DNA of 26,665 nucleotides from a virus. A program made the translations under genes and the position numbers. The stretch's first letter is position 1, and each line of letters opens with the position of its first letter. This document shows positions 14,209-22,094 of this stretch, piece by piece. The notes below the pieces were generated by a model. That model was not told the DNA's origin, ran no database searches, and saw nothing but the letters and a program-made list of their open reading frames with translations. The stretch is taken from positions 1-26,665 of IMG/VR virus record IMGVR_UViG_3300042905_002421. One strand, given 5' to 3'.

Positions 14209-15711
14209 CTACTCTTCAATAGATTGTTGAATAATTTTTGTTACTGTATCCTCTTTTAAAGTGTCAGGTAGTTCACGAAGTGCTTGTGCACGATCTCCAA
14301 AAATTGCAGAAAGAACTCCGCCAGAACTTTGACGCTCTGCTGTAATGCGTACAAATTCTCGATTCTCCTCTAACTCTTTTAAATTACCGACTAATTTAAA
14401 TAAACGGTCAATCTCTTGCGATACATTGGGATCAGCATACCCGCCATTCATTTCTTCTGCAAAACGCATAAAAGCCACTCTTTGGCCTTGCATTTCAATA
14501 ATTGCGTTAAGTAAAGCCTTTAGTTGATCTTTAGTCTTTACTTCGACAGGAAGATTGAAAGCACAACTATTGTCAGGCTTGAAAGCAGGACAATTCGAGG
14601 CAACAAAACAAGTGTTACATTGGCGAAGCGACGAGTGTTGGTTGTTAATAATTGGAACATCTTTAAGAACATCCTTTCCGTCTTCATCAGTTTCTACTAC
14701 CGTCTTCATCTTATACCCAAATACAGGTAAATTTTGAACCTCTGAAGGATCTCTTTGCACCACTTCATTTGTAGAAACTTTCCGCATTTCTAACTCACTG
14801 TTATCAGATGAGGGGGGTTCAAATCCCATTAAACCTGTCAATAACTCATCGCTGTTATCAGATAAGTTCTCTTCCTTACCACCTTCAATGATGTGAAAAT
14901 TTGGGCTTTTCTTGTCCATTGATTCCTCTAATCGCTTGTATGACCAGACTGCAACCTTAGTTGATTCCACCGCACTATCTTGCACAAACGCCAAATAGTT
15001 TAATCCAGCCTTCTCTACAATTGCTTTATAACGGGGGCGGGCTTGATCCTTCATTCGCTTGGGATAACGAACTAATTTGGTTCCATCCCAGATGATAGTT
15101 TCGCCTCTTCTCATTGGCGATAGCCATGACAATGTGCTAGCAGTGACAAATGGTATCTGTCTCAGATTGTCTGGCTTGGCACATCCAAGGGCATGATATT
15201 TAGTTCCAAACTCCTTAGAGTAACTTCTGGTAACGGCCGCTAAGTTAGTTACTTCCTCAATCTCAGCGTGAGGCAATAAGACGTTTCCGTATTTTTGAGA
15301 CATTTCTTTCAATGCTTGTAAGCCGTATTCTTGATGCCACACTACCCGTAATTTTGGATCGTTACTGAAAAAGGGGCGCTGTTTTTCCACCCAGTCTAAT
15401 CCTAGAGTTAGTGAGTCAAACTCCTGAAATGCGGTTGCCCTGTCCGCATTGTTAACTAAAAACTCTTGGTAGTCCGCTGCTAAATCAATTAATTCTTCTT
15501 TGGATAACCCAGCCTTATCAGCCTGCGCTGCACCTGACTCAATGTAGACCTTTGTTTCTGGATTAAAATGTTCGTTTATAAGCCATAACTTAGTTTTTGG
15601 TAAGCCCCGTTTACGAAGTCCCCAATAATTAAGTCCCATCGACTCAACTTTCATATCTTCAAGAAGAGTACGGTTAGACCCAACTTCCGTTCCATTAAAT
15701 ATTAGTAGCAT
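14209..15711 (-). CDS. TGT/DpdA-like fold fused to a C-terminal Cys-cluster domain
   Basis: 500 aa, starting in a TAATG overlap with the methyltransferase gene. Residues 1-260 read like the TIM-barrel of tRNA-guanine transglycosylases and phage DpdA DNA-transglycosylases: KVYIESGAAQAD at 54-65 in the place of the DSGG/DSGA loop, RVVWHQEYG (122-130), YHALGCAKPDNLRQIPF (172-188), then TASTLSWLSPMRRG (190-203). DpdA inserts 7-deazaguanine bases into DNA. However, the acidic residue expected in the first loop is Glu58, and the second loop lacks the usual Asp, so activity is uncertain. A linker with two SDNS repeats leads to a separate domain with Cys365, 368, 374 and 383 and a conserved helical segment (IEMQGQRVAFMRFAEEMNGG). 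No deazaguanine synthesis genes lie in the window. The fold assignment is tentative. Confidence 0.5.
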   Translation of the reverse strand: MLLIFNGTEVGSNRTLLEDMKVESMGLNYWGLRKRGLPKTKLWLINEHFNPETKVYIESGAAQADKAGLSKEELIDLAADYQEFLVNNADRATAFQEFDSLTLGLDWVEKQRPFFSNDPKLRVVWHQEYGLQALKEMSQKYGNVLLPHAEIEEVTNLAAVTRSYSKEFGTKYHALGCAKPDNLRQIPFVTASTLSWLSPMRRGETIIWDGTKLVRYPKRMKDQARPRYKAIVEKAGLNYLAFVQDSAVESTKVAVWSYKRLEESMDKKSPNFHIIEGGKEENLSDNSDELLTGLMGFEPPSSDNSELEMRKVSTNEVVQRDPSEVQNLPVFGYKMKTVVETDEDGKDVLKDVPIINNQHSSLRQCNTCFVASNCPAFKPDNSCAFNLPVEVKTKDQLKALLNAIIEMQGQRVAFMRFAEEMNGGYADPNVSQEIDRLFKLVGNLKELEENREFVRITAERQSSGGVLSAIFGDRAQALRELPDTLKEDTVTKIIQQSIEE

Positions 15712-16430
15712 TAAAGTACTTCTATTAATACTTGTAAATTACACAATGCTACATATTTGTATTTTACGTTATTTTTAGTGCAGTATTCTTGCCATGCTTT
15801 AAATTCATGATTTTTCCAACCAGGAAATCCAAAATATTCATCAAAAAGTATATAAGTTCCTGTTGCAATTCTAGTTGGCCCAATAGAATTAAGAACAGTA
15901 GAAGTTGATTCATAAGTATCACAATCTATGTTGATAAAAGAAAAAACTTTTGAATTTTTATTTAACCATTCAGGTAAAGTATCAGAAAAAGACCCTTTAA
16001 TTAAGGAAACATTGTTTTTTACTAAAGGCATTTCTCCATTTTTGTTAAATCCTCCTTTTGGATAATCTAATGAAAAGTCTTCTTCTAAACCTAAAAAAGA
16101 ATCAAAACCAAAAATGGTTTTGGGAAATATTAAATCCGCTAAATAATTTATTGAATCTCCTTCAAATACTCCAAACTCTGCTATATGACCGTCTATTTTT
16201 AATTTAGAAATAGCGCAATTCCACATTTGTCGTTTATTACCGTTTGTAAAAACAATTGCTTCAGACATGTTTTTTTCTGCATAATCTGCAGATTCTTCAA
16301 CTGCTCTTTTTAAAAGATAAATTGCAACACGATTTTGTTCATAAAGAGCAGTATCAACAATTGTTTGTTGAGTTTTAAGTGTTTGATCTTTAATTATTTC
16401 TTGTATTAACGAAAGTAATTCATTATTCAT
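15711..16430 (-). CDS. TylF/macrocin-type O-methyltransferase
   Basis: 239 aa, four bases after the HAD-like gene and without a clear ribosome site. It has the class I SAM methyltransferase motif IAEFGVFEGDS (83-93), the acidic loop FGFDSF around Asp110, a metal-binding segment INIDCDTYEST (167-177) and LFDEYFGFPGW (196-205). This is the order seen in TylF, NovP and MycE, Mg-dependent enzymes that methylate hydroxyls of sugars on antibiotics; many phage and marine relatives act on unknown sugars or glycans. The gene is much more AT-rich than its downstream neighbour. With the halogenase it gives the block a natural-product-like look. Possible targets are virion glycans, host surface sugars or a small molecule. 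Confidence 0.82.
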   Translation of the reverse strand: MNNELLSLIQEIIKDQTLKTQQTIVDTALYEQNRVAIYLLKRAVEESADYAEKNMSEAIVFTNGNKRQMWNCAISKLKIDGHIAEFGVFEGDSINYLADLIFPKTIFGFDSFLGLEEDFSLDYPKGGFNKNGEMPLVKNNVSLIKGSFSDTLPEWLNKNSKVFSFINIDCDTYESTSTVLNSIGPTRIATGTYILFDEYFGFPGWKNHEFKAWQEYCTKNNVKYKYVALCNLQVLIEVL

Positions 16431-16434
16431 AATT

Positions 16435-16923
16435 TTAATCAGACCAAAATTCTAAATCTTTTGGTTTTGCTGCCTCTCTACTTTTGTGTGTATTAACCCT
16501 ATCAATAGATTCTTCAATTTGATTCCAAGTTCTAACTTTTTTAGGAGCGTCAGGACGTCGTTCAACAGACAAATAGCCTGGATTCATAAACATAATAGCG
16601 GGAATACCTTGTTCTTCAAAAACCCAAGCACACATAGACGGGTCAGAATCAACATACATCTCTATTGGAGCACGAGAACGACTCATAACAAATTGTCTTT
16701 TTTTTAAGTCTTCGCCTTCTAAATAAAAAGAACGGTCAATTAAATCATCATAGTTAATAATTCCGTGAGAATTAAGCCAATGTTCTGCATCTTCTGTTTT
16801 TCTAGAGGTCATAATGGCTACACGATTATTAATATTTAGTGCATAGTAAAGCATTACTCCTGATCGGATTGGTTCTCCTGAGTCCGAACTAAGTACGCCG
16901 TCTAGTGATAGTAGTATGTTCAC
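16435..16923 (-). CDS. HAD-like protein with altered nucleophile
   Basis: 162 aa from GTG, with AAAGGA just upstream overlapping the end of the previous gene. The start MNILLSLDGVL aligns with HAD motif I (hhhDxDG), but the nucleophile position is Ser6; only the second Asp (Asp8) remains. Motif II-like AIMTSRK follows, then a cap-like segment with HWLNSHGI, a Lys region (DLKKRQF), and motif IV-like MYVDSDPSMCAWVFEEQGIPAIMF. This reads as a HAD fold with normal acid pair but no standard phosphoryl-accepting Asp, so it is probably not a conventional phosphatase. I believe related phage proteins share this SLDGVL start. It may bind a nucleotide or sugar phosphate. Confidence 0.7.
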   Translation of the reverse strand: MNILLSLDGVLSSDSGEPIRSGVMLYYALNINNRVAIMTSRKTEDAEHWLNSHGIINYDDLIDRSFYLEGEDLKKRQFVMSRSRAPIEMYVDSDPSMCAWVFEEQGIPAIMFMNPGYLSVERRPDAPKKVRTWNQIEESIDRVNTHKSREAAKPKDLEFWSD

Positions 16924-16924
16924 G

Positions 16925-17860
16925 TTATCCTTTTGCTCGGTATGTTGCCGCTCTACGAATTAGGGTCTGAGTATCTGGTAGTTCAATACCGTAAGTTTCG
17001 TCTGCTTGTTTTGCTTTGTATGCTGACCAGTACTCAGACAGTTGTTTTAAGGCAGGAACTGTTCCATATTTTTTACCAGCCTGCCATCTATAGTTGTAAA
17101 AATCGTCATATCCTTTGCCATCTTTTCTAAACGCAAATCTTCTTGAAGAATGAATATCGCTAAATAATGCTGATCCCTGCATTAAAGCAGTCTGTAAATT
17201 AAATTCAGCATTACGTCTAGAAGCAGGATTTTTTGCTCCTTGTAAATCTGTTAGGGCTTTAGAATATCTCATTACAATTTCTGAAGCCATAGAAGTATCT
17301 TTTTGAACTGCAGATTCCCAAACTGAATTTTGTTGAGCACCTTCTTTTTTAGGAAATACAGTCCATTCGTTGTGGGTTAGGTCATAGGCTGCATAAGGAT
17401 TTATAGTTCTAATGTCTGTTGCTCCAGGATTGACGTAAAAAGTTACTTCAAATCCATTCCAATTAGTCATTTCTGGTTGTAAATGTTCTCTAAATTCTTC
17501 GTTTAGCATCTTGCTAATTTCAATATCAGATAGTCCCATGTACTCAGGATGGGCTTTTCTAAATTGAATGTAATCAACGCCAATCAAAACATCTAAATCT
17601 CCTGGCTCACGGTCTGCAGACCACTGAAAAGAAACGGCAGAACCTGCAAGCCAGACAGTTGTCCATAGGTCTGGGTGACGATACACGTCATCTAAAAATC
17701 CAAATAATTTTTGCAGAATACCGTTACGGACCCAACCCTTTAACGTTGTATTAACAAACAATTTAGGGTCTAACTCTTCTTCAGGATCAGAAAAGTAAGA
17801 GGTAGCAGAGGCCTGTAATTGAACAGGGTTAACAAATCCACTTAAATCGCTCATAGACAT
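16925..17860 (-). CDS. Nucleotidyltransferase-fold protein
   Basis: 311 aa. VWLAGSAVSFQW (69-80) then EPGDLDVLIG (85-94) is the G-S...D-x-D signature of the polymerase-beta nucleotidyltransferase superfamily; FEVTFYV around 137 supplies the likely third acidic residue (Glu138). The C-terminal half is helical, with NPASRRNAEFNLQ and repeated aromatic residues. Such phage proteins may transfer a nucleotide to RNA, protein or a small molecule; the substrate is unknown. It is the first gene of the metabolic block in transcription order and its stop touches the HAD-like start. A second ATG six bases in (codon 3) is an alternative start. Confidence 0.75.
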   Translation of the reverse strand: MSMSDLSGFVNPVQLQASATSYFSDPEEELDPKLFVNTTLKGWVRNGILQKLFGFLDDVYRHPDLWTTVWLAGSAVSFQWSADREPGDLDVLIGVDYIQFRKAHPEYMGLSDIEISKMLNEEFREHLQPEMTNWNGFEVTFYVNPGATDIRTINPYAAYDLTHNEWTVFPKKEGAQQNSVWESAVQKDTSMASEIVMRYSKALTDLQGAKNPASRRNAEFNLQTALMQGSALFSDIHSSRRFAFRKDGKGYDDFYNYRWQAGKKYGTVPALKQLSEYWSAYKAKQADETYGIELPDTQTLIRRAATYRAKG

Positions 17861-17873
17861 AGTCTATGGCTCT

Positions 17874-18164
17874 TTAGGCTTGTGAGGTGTCTATGCCTCT
17901 GTCGCTTAGTGCATTTTTAAGTTTTTCTTTAAATTCTGCAACATTATCTTTAGGTTGTAGGTTTGCTATCACGGTTCTAGCAACCCTATCTGCAAGTAAT
18001 TGACTTTCTATGTCAGAGACTAGTTCTCTACTAGTTTGATAGATATCAAAGGTAGTTGCTTTGCGTAAAACAGCCTCACTTGGCTCAACTATTTCAGTAA
18101 ATACACTTCCATCTAATCTAATTCCAACGGTATATGCTGCTTGTACTACGGCTTCTTCTGACAT
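17874..18164 (-). CDS. Hypothetical helical protein
   Basis: 96 aa from the ATG at 18164, which shares a base with the stop of the gene before (TAATG); a longer in-frame reading to 18221 would overlap that gene. It opens MSEEAVVQAAYTVGIRLDG, has a middle EPSEAVLRKATTFDIYQTSREL helix pair and an acidic/basic C-terminus. The pattern resembles small phage proteins encoded near tail or regulatory genes, but no function can be given. Confidence 0.7.
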   Translation of the reverse strand: MSEEAVVQAAYTVGIRLDGSVFTEIVEPSEAVLRKATTFDIYQTSRELVSDIESQLLADRVARTVIANLQPKDNVAEFKEKLKNALSDRGIDTSQA

Positions 18165-18712
18165 TATTCTAGTCCAATCAACTTTCTCTTTCTCTGTGCT
18201 ACGGATACTGCTACAGGACAAAAGTCACAGAGATATGTTTTTGGTCCAGCAGATTCTTCATATTTTTCCATGCCTTCTGCTCTACGTTCTTTTATAGTTT
18301 TAGGAACTAACATCTTGTCTTTTATATGCCAATCAGAACAACCGTCTTTAGGCTTATTATGTTGACGATAGCAAGTCATAGCATCTTCCATAAAAGTAGA
18401 ACGTGAATCATAAAAGGTATCATCTACCTCTGCAATACCCGCAGATCCTCCGCCTTTTATTTGGCGAATAATTTCTTTTTTAGACTCTGTTTTAGCCCAG
18501 GCTTTTAAAGGTAATACAAATAGTTTACCTTTATGAGGTTCTCCAGAAGGAAACACATGCTGTTCACATGCAATTTCTAATAAGTAATCTTTTTCAGGTG
18601 CACCTTCATAAGGAGGTAATTCTTCTAAAGTTTGACATACAAGACAGTACAACAATCTAAATTGAGGTTCGTTGGTTTGTTTTTTCTCGCCAAGAATTGG
18701 AATGTTACTCAT
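18164..18712 (-). CDS. Zinc-binding-like conserved actinophage protein
   Basis: 182 aa with a strong GGGAG upstream. The N-terminal segment LLYCLVCQTLEELPPYEG and later LLEIACEQHVFPSGEPHKG match a Cys/His pattern I associate with actinobacteriophage proteins of unknown role. Further cysteines occur at MTCYRQH, DGCSDW, and CDFCPV near the C-terminus. Several zinc sites are likely. There is no enzyme motif. It is followed by a coupled small gene. Confidence 0.75.
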   Translation of the reverse strand: MSNIPILGEKKQTNEPQFRLLYCLVCQTLEELPPYEGAPEKDYLLEIACEQHVFPSGEPHKGKLFVLPLKAWAKTESKKEIIRQIKGGGSAGIAEVDDTFYDSRSTFMEDAMTCYRQHNKPKDGCSDWHIKDKMLVPKTIKERRAEGMEKYEESAGPKTYLCDFCPVAVSVAQRKRKLIGLE

Positions 18713-18748
18713 TATGCTCCCTTTAGTAATCCGTGTAGCCTAGCGTAC

Positions 18749-18925
18749 TTAGGCGGCTAAGGCTATTTTACGATGTCCTTGATCATGACCTAAACGGTCT
18801 GTTCTTTTAATTGAGTATCCACAGCAAGATTTACCCCTTTTTACGTTTGACTTTGGGTGTTTCTTGTTTGCCTTACCGCACTTACGAGAGTCATTACGAC
18901 CCCCACCACTCTTACTTCTCGCCAA
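18749..18925 (-). CDS. Small basic Cys-containing protein, probable TTG start
   Basis: I place the start at a TTG (18925) giving about 58 aa beginning MARSKSGGGRNDSRKCG; a longer frame to 18991 would overlap the previous gene by 80 bases. The protein is strongly basic (many Lys and Arg), with CG and CCGY and a His-rich end (GHDQGHRK). It could bind nucleic acid and zinc. The start is uncertain because the ribosome site is weak. Confidence 0.5.
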   Translation of the reverse strand: MARSKSGGGRNDSRKCGKANKKHPKSNVKRGKSCCGYSIKRTDRLGHDQGHRKIALAA

Positions 18926-19262
18926 GAGGTAAACCGTATTGTGGGTCTTTAGCCATATTATGACCACTCTGGAAGTGATCATTGAGTGCACGTTTTACAA
19001 TGTTTTGATGTCTAGAAGTTGTTACTGAATATTTAGATGTTGAGTGTTGCCATCCAGCATCGCCATGCCATGCAATTGGAGTTCCATAAGAACGAACTGT
19101 GTATGTTGGATTTGATTTACGATACTCACGGGTTTCATCATCTGACATATAGCCAGGACCAGTAGTACCTTCTACACCTGATAATGCTGCTGCTTGAAAT
19201 GGAATTTTATTAGCAATAAAATCTGGTGCTTTTGCTAAATTAGTTTTTGCTACTCTGGCCAT
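18912..19262 (-). CDS. Phage protein with DUF8033-like YSVTTSRHQ segment
   Basis: 116 aa from ATG 19262 (an in-frame start at 19295 would overlap the neighbour). The core VRSYGTPIAWHGDAGW, then KYSVTTSRHQN and VKRAL, is the repeated SYxTxIA...YSxTTxxHQ pattern of a widespread phage domain I recall as DUF8033; its role is unknown. The N-terminal 45 residues look disordered (Ala, Thr, Gly-rich). Confidence 0.7.
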   Translation of the reverse strand: MARVAKTNLAKAPDFIANKIPFQAAALSGVEGTTGPGYMSDDETREYRKSNPTYTVRSYGTPIAWHGDAGWQHSTSKYSVTTSRHQNIVKRALNDHFQSGHNMAKDPQYGLPLGEK

Positions 19263-19264
19263 AA

Positions 19265-19546
19265 TTAATCCTGAAACTGATCTGTGTTTAACCACGCATG
19301 TAGGTGGTGGGCTTCAACAATTGCAGATGCTGGTGCTGCTTTCTTGCCCTTATATAAAACACCTTGTGGAAGTTTAATGTTTGAATCGTGTTTGCCACGG
19401 TTTACGGCACTGATAGCACGTTTTGATGGGCCAAGCATTGATGCAGGAACTGGTGGATAATGATTTCCTTGCAAGTGTGCAAGCAATCCCATATCTTTGT
19501 TCTTGCCTTTCATTGAGGCGTATTCTGCTGCATGCATACTTCCCAT
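19265..19546 (-). CDS. Hypothetical basic protein
   Basis: 93 aa with AAGGA six bases before the ATG. His, Lys and Ala-rich with SAVNRGKHD, GVLYKGKKAAP and EAHHLHAWL; no recognised domain. It reads as a small, partly disordered protein and belongs to the chain of short genes between 18.7 and 23.3 kb. Confidence 0.65.
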   Translation of the reverse strand: MGSMHAAEYASMKGKNKDMGLLAHLQGNHYPPVPASMLGPSKRAISAVNRGKHDSNIKLPQGVLYKGKKAAPASAIVEAHHLHAWLNTDQFQD

Positions 19547-19555
19547 GATTAATCC

Positions 19556-19738
19556 TTAATCTCTAAAAGATTGGCGTTGAGTTTTTTGCATTCCTTGCAA
19601 CATTCTACCTGCCATGCCTTTACCCGCTACACTGGCTCTTGCAATTTTTGTTTCTGGGCCAGCATCTCTTACTGCACCACTTGCATAAGATTTTGGCGAA
19701 ACTCCAGAAGGAAATTGTTTAGGCTGTAGATTAGACAC
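19556..19738 (-). CDS. Hypothetical small Met/Gly-rich protein
   Basis: 60 aa from a GTG start, with GGTAAG nine bases upstream. The C-terminal half (ASVAGKGMAGRMLQGMQ) is Gly/Met-rich and basic, possibly one amphipathic helix. No family is recognised. Confidence 0.55.
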   Translation of the reverse strand: MSNLQPKQFPSGVSPKSYASGAVRDAGPETKIARASVAGKGMAGRMLQGMQKTQRQSFRD

Positions 19739-19740
19739 TA

Positions 19741-19941
19741 TTACTTACCTGGGTTTACCTTATTTGGGTATTCAGAAGTTGCAAAACCATAACCATAAAA
19801 TGGATGAAGTGATTGACGGTTGGCTTCAGTAGCAGATGACTCTGGACCTACTTCAGTATCAGGACGTACCTTGCGATACTTACCATCGGTTGCACCTTCA
19901 TCAAGTGACTTGTTCATTGAACGAGATGAGTTAACGGCCAT
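19741..19941 (-). CDS. Hypothetical small protein
   Basis: 66 aa, starting in a TAATG overlap with the previous stop. It looks disordered, rich in Ser, Gly, Glu and Asn, with HPFYGYGFATSEYP near its end. The gene sits in an unbroken chain, which supports it, but no function is visible. Confidence 0.6.
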   Translation of the reverse strand: MAVNSSRSMNKSLDEGATDGKYRKVRPDTEVGPESSATEANRQSLHPFYGYGFATSEYPNKVNPGK

Positions 19942-20135
19942 TATTTCTTCTTCCTGTTTGCCTCAATAACGGTTTCCACCGCTTGAGTCGATTGAGCATA
20001 CTGTTCTTTGCGAGATGCTGGATACTCTCCTGTTGAAGAAGATATTAATCCACCTGTATCTCTGACTAAATTATGCACCCTTTGGCGTTCTTTAGCACTC
20101 TGAATGCGGGTCCTTCTACGGTCATTAAACATCAT
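19941..20135 (-). CDS. Hypothetical basic helical protein
   Basis: 64 aa, ATGA overlap with the gene before. The N-terminus is very basic (NDRRRTRIQSAKERQRVHNL) and could contact nucleic acid; the C-terminus ends in a helix with TVIEANRKKK. No recognised family. Confidence 0.6.
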   Translation of the reverse strand: MMFNDRRRTRIQSAKERQRVHNLVRDTGGLISSSTGEYPASRKEQYAQSTQAVETVIEANRKKK

Positions 20136-20332
20136 GACATTTTATCCTTTACTCTTTTTGCATTTTTTGCAACAGTACAACCCATGCAATGACCTCCGTT
20201 TGAAAGAAATTCTACAGGATTTATAATCATTCCACAGGTAGGGCAAGGGGCTGAACCATTGTAACGAGTGGCGTTATCGGCAAGTAATTTAGCCTGTAAC
20301 TCCATAGTCATCATTCCGTCTCCGTCATTCAT
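20132..20332 (-). CDS. Small zinc-finger-like protein
   Basis: 66 aa from ATG 20332, sharing a base with the previous stop, with GAGG upstream; a longer frame to 20365 is not favoured. CPTCG and CMGC, separated by 18 residues, form a likely zinc ribbon, with His between them. The C-terminus is basic (KNAKRVKDKM). Probably an adaptor or nucleic-acid binder. Confidence 0.65.
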   Translation of the reverse strand: MNDGDGMMTMELQAKLLADNATRYNGSAPCPTCGMIINPVEFLSNGGHCMGCTVAKNAKRVKDKMS

Positions 20333-20529
20333 TAAAAACCTCTTCCACTTGCACATGTTTTGCAAACACGTCCTTGACCAGCATAATCCATAGCACCTTT
20401 TTTACCGCAAGATTCACATTTCCATTTTGGATTATCACCTTTAGAAACTTGTGATTTATTAACTAAACTCATGTATGAACCAGGAACACGCTTTGGGTCA
20501 TTACCACGATCAGGAACTATAGTTGGCAT
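20332..20529 (-). CDS. Small zinc-ribbon protein
   Basis: 65 aa, TAATG overlap with the preceding stop. The C-terminal third is a zinc ribbon (CESCGKKG, then GRVCKTCASG). The N-terminus is short and Asp/Arg/Pro-rich. It and the next gene form a pair of different zinc-binding proteins. Confidence 0.65.
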   Translation of the reverse strand: MPTIVPDRGNDPKRVPGSYMSLVNKSQVSKGDNPKWKCESCGKKGAMDYAGQGRVCKTCASGRGF

Positions 20530-20891
20530 TAGTTACTCCCTAGTGCGTTTCGTTCGGATGCTTGATAACCAGCAACACCGCCAGAGAACCAGGATACTCT
20601 TGGTTCAGAGTAATTTCTATCAATAGTAACTATGTCATCTATTCCAGGTTGAGTGCGATCACCATAACCATAGCGTTCTGGAAATAATTGAATCTGTGGA
20701 AGTGGTGGACGAACCATTTCTTGAATATCTTTTCCAGGTATGTTCATAACCATAAGAGCCTGTTGAGTTAAGCGTTCTTGGTTGGATGCCCATGGTCCTA
20801 GATAAGAGTACCTCTTGGCTACCTGATCAGGTTGTACAGGTGCACGCCAAGGCTTTGTATAATCATAAACGCCATCAAACTTTTGTGTCAC
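20529..20891 (-). CDS. Hypothetical protein
   Basis: 120 aa from a GTG start in a GTGA overlap with the previous gene. It is Pro, Tyr and Gln-rich (YTKPWRAPVQPDQVAKRY, PLPQIQLFPERYGYG), with IDDIVTIDRNYSEPR, and a Gly/Ala C-terminus. It may be an extended structural or linker protein. No family is recognised. Confidence 0.65.
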   Translation of the reverse strand: MTQKFDGVYDYTKPWRAPVQPDQVAKRYSYLGPWASNQERLTQQALMVMNIPGKDIQEMVRPPLPQIQLFPERYGYGDRTQPGIDDIVTIDRNYSEPRVSWFSGGVAGYQASERNALGSN

Positions 20892-21559
20892 CCTATTGCT
20901 CCTCTATGAGTTACCCATGATGTTGCCTGTACTTTATTTGGTACATCAACACCTAACTCGCCAGCAGCATGTTGATATGCGTGAACAAAGTGCTTATACC
21001 TACCCATTGAACTTAATCCTAAATCTTGTGACATAGTTCCTGTCTGTCGTGGAACCTTTAACTCTTCTAAATTCTTTGGCTTTCCTGAACCAGCAAAAGG
21101 TCTACCCATTGCAATGTCATATGCATGGCGATCAATTGTTACTGGCTCTTTATTACTTGGGTCATGGATGTTCTTAAAGAAACTAGTTACTTTATGTCCG
21201 CCTAGTACCTTCTCTGGCTCTTCTCCTGCGTGAATTCTTTTAGCCTTTTCAACATTTGCTGGAAGGAGGGCGCTCTTTACATCTCCAGTCTTTACTAACT
21301 CTTTTGCTTCTCTAACGTTTCTATCCCAATCGCTTAATGGGGATAATGCCGCAATAATTCCTGCGCCACGTTTTGTGTCGCCTCCACCAAGTTTAGTCGC
21401 TTCTTCATGGGCTTTTTCATACCACTGGTGTCCGCCCTCAACAAATGCTGGAGATGCTTCACGGTACTTTTTAATAACATTTTCTACATGATCTTTAAAC
21501 TGTGCTTGGGCAATGTTTTGATCCCAACGACCATGAGGATTAACTCCAAAGTAGGCCAT
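20888..21559 (-). CDS. Phage protein of the DUF7178 type
   Basis: 223 aa. The ordered blocks WYEKAHEEATKLGG, GAGIIAALSPLSDWDRNV, GGHKVTSFFKNI, VTIDRHAYDIAMG, and YKHFVHAYQHAAGELG with QATSWVTHR are the pattern of a widespread phage family that I recall as DUF7178. It is helical and could be related to DNA glycosylase-like helix-hairpin-helix proteins, but I cannot show this. The start has only a weak ribosome site one base after the previous stop. Function unknown. Confidence 0.75.
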   Translation of the reverse strand: MAYFGVNPHGRWDQNIAQAQFKDHVENVIKKYREASPAFVEGGHQWYEKAHEEATKLGGGDTKRGAGIIAALSPLSDWDRNVREAKELVKTGDVKSALLPANVEKAKRIHAGEEPEKVLGGHKVTSFFKNIHDPSNKEPVTIDRHAYDIAMGRPFAGSGKPKNLEELKVPRQTGTMSQDLGLSSMGRYKHFVHAYQHAAGELGVDVPNKVQATSWVTHRGAIG

Positions 21560-21560
21560 G

Positions 21561-22094
21561 TTATGCCCACGCAGGTCTTAAGTAAGCAAGCATTGCTTGA
21601 CGTCTTGCGTTAATTTCTCCAGGTTGATCTGCAACAGTGTTTGCTTTTCCGTCATTTACTAGATGTGGGGCAGGAGTTAATTGTGTTTGTGGCGCACTTC
21701 GTGGCATCATGTAGGTAACAGCACCGTTTATGTTTACTAATTTTGCTTTCATTTGACGTTCAATGCCTGTCATTGGGTGTATCTGTTCTGGCCAGTAGTA
21801 CATAGATGGCTCAATACGCTCACCTTTATGTACTCCTCTTTGATAAGCCTTTTGATTTACACGGTTCTTTACTGAGTCTAATAGTCTGTCATCTCTTCGA
21901 GATCGCATTGTTCCCAGATAACCATCTGGATATTCTGCTGATGGAATACGCCCAACACCCATGCGAGATGAATCCATTGCATCACGGGCTATAGGTGTTC
22001 CTGCACCACCCTGATTGTTATAACCATAAAGTCCACCGCCACCAAGTGATTGCCAGTTCTGTGATGCGGAAAAATTATTTACTCCACCAGCCAT
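21561..22094 (-). CDS. Hypothetical Gly/Met/Pro-rich protein
   Basis: 177 aa from the ATG in a TGATG overlap; a GTG one codon upstream is also possible. The N-terminus is Gly/Asn-rich, then RMGVGRIPSAEYPDGYLG and RRDDRLLDSVKNRVNQ. It is largely low in hydrophobic residues and appears disordered. No recognised domain. Confidence 0.65.
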   Translation of the reverse strand: MAGGVNNFSASQNWQSLGGGGLYGYNNQGGAGTPIARDAMDSSRMGVGRIPSAEYPDGYLGTMRSRRDDRLLDSVKNRVNQKAYQRGVHKGERIEPSMYYWPEQIHPMTGIERQMKAKLVNINGAVTYMMPRSAPQTQLTPAPHLVNDGKANTVADQPGEINARRQAMLAYLRPAWA

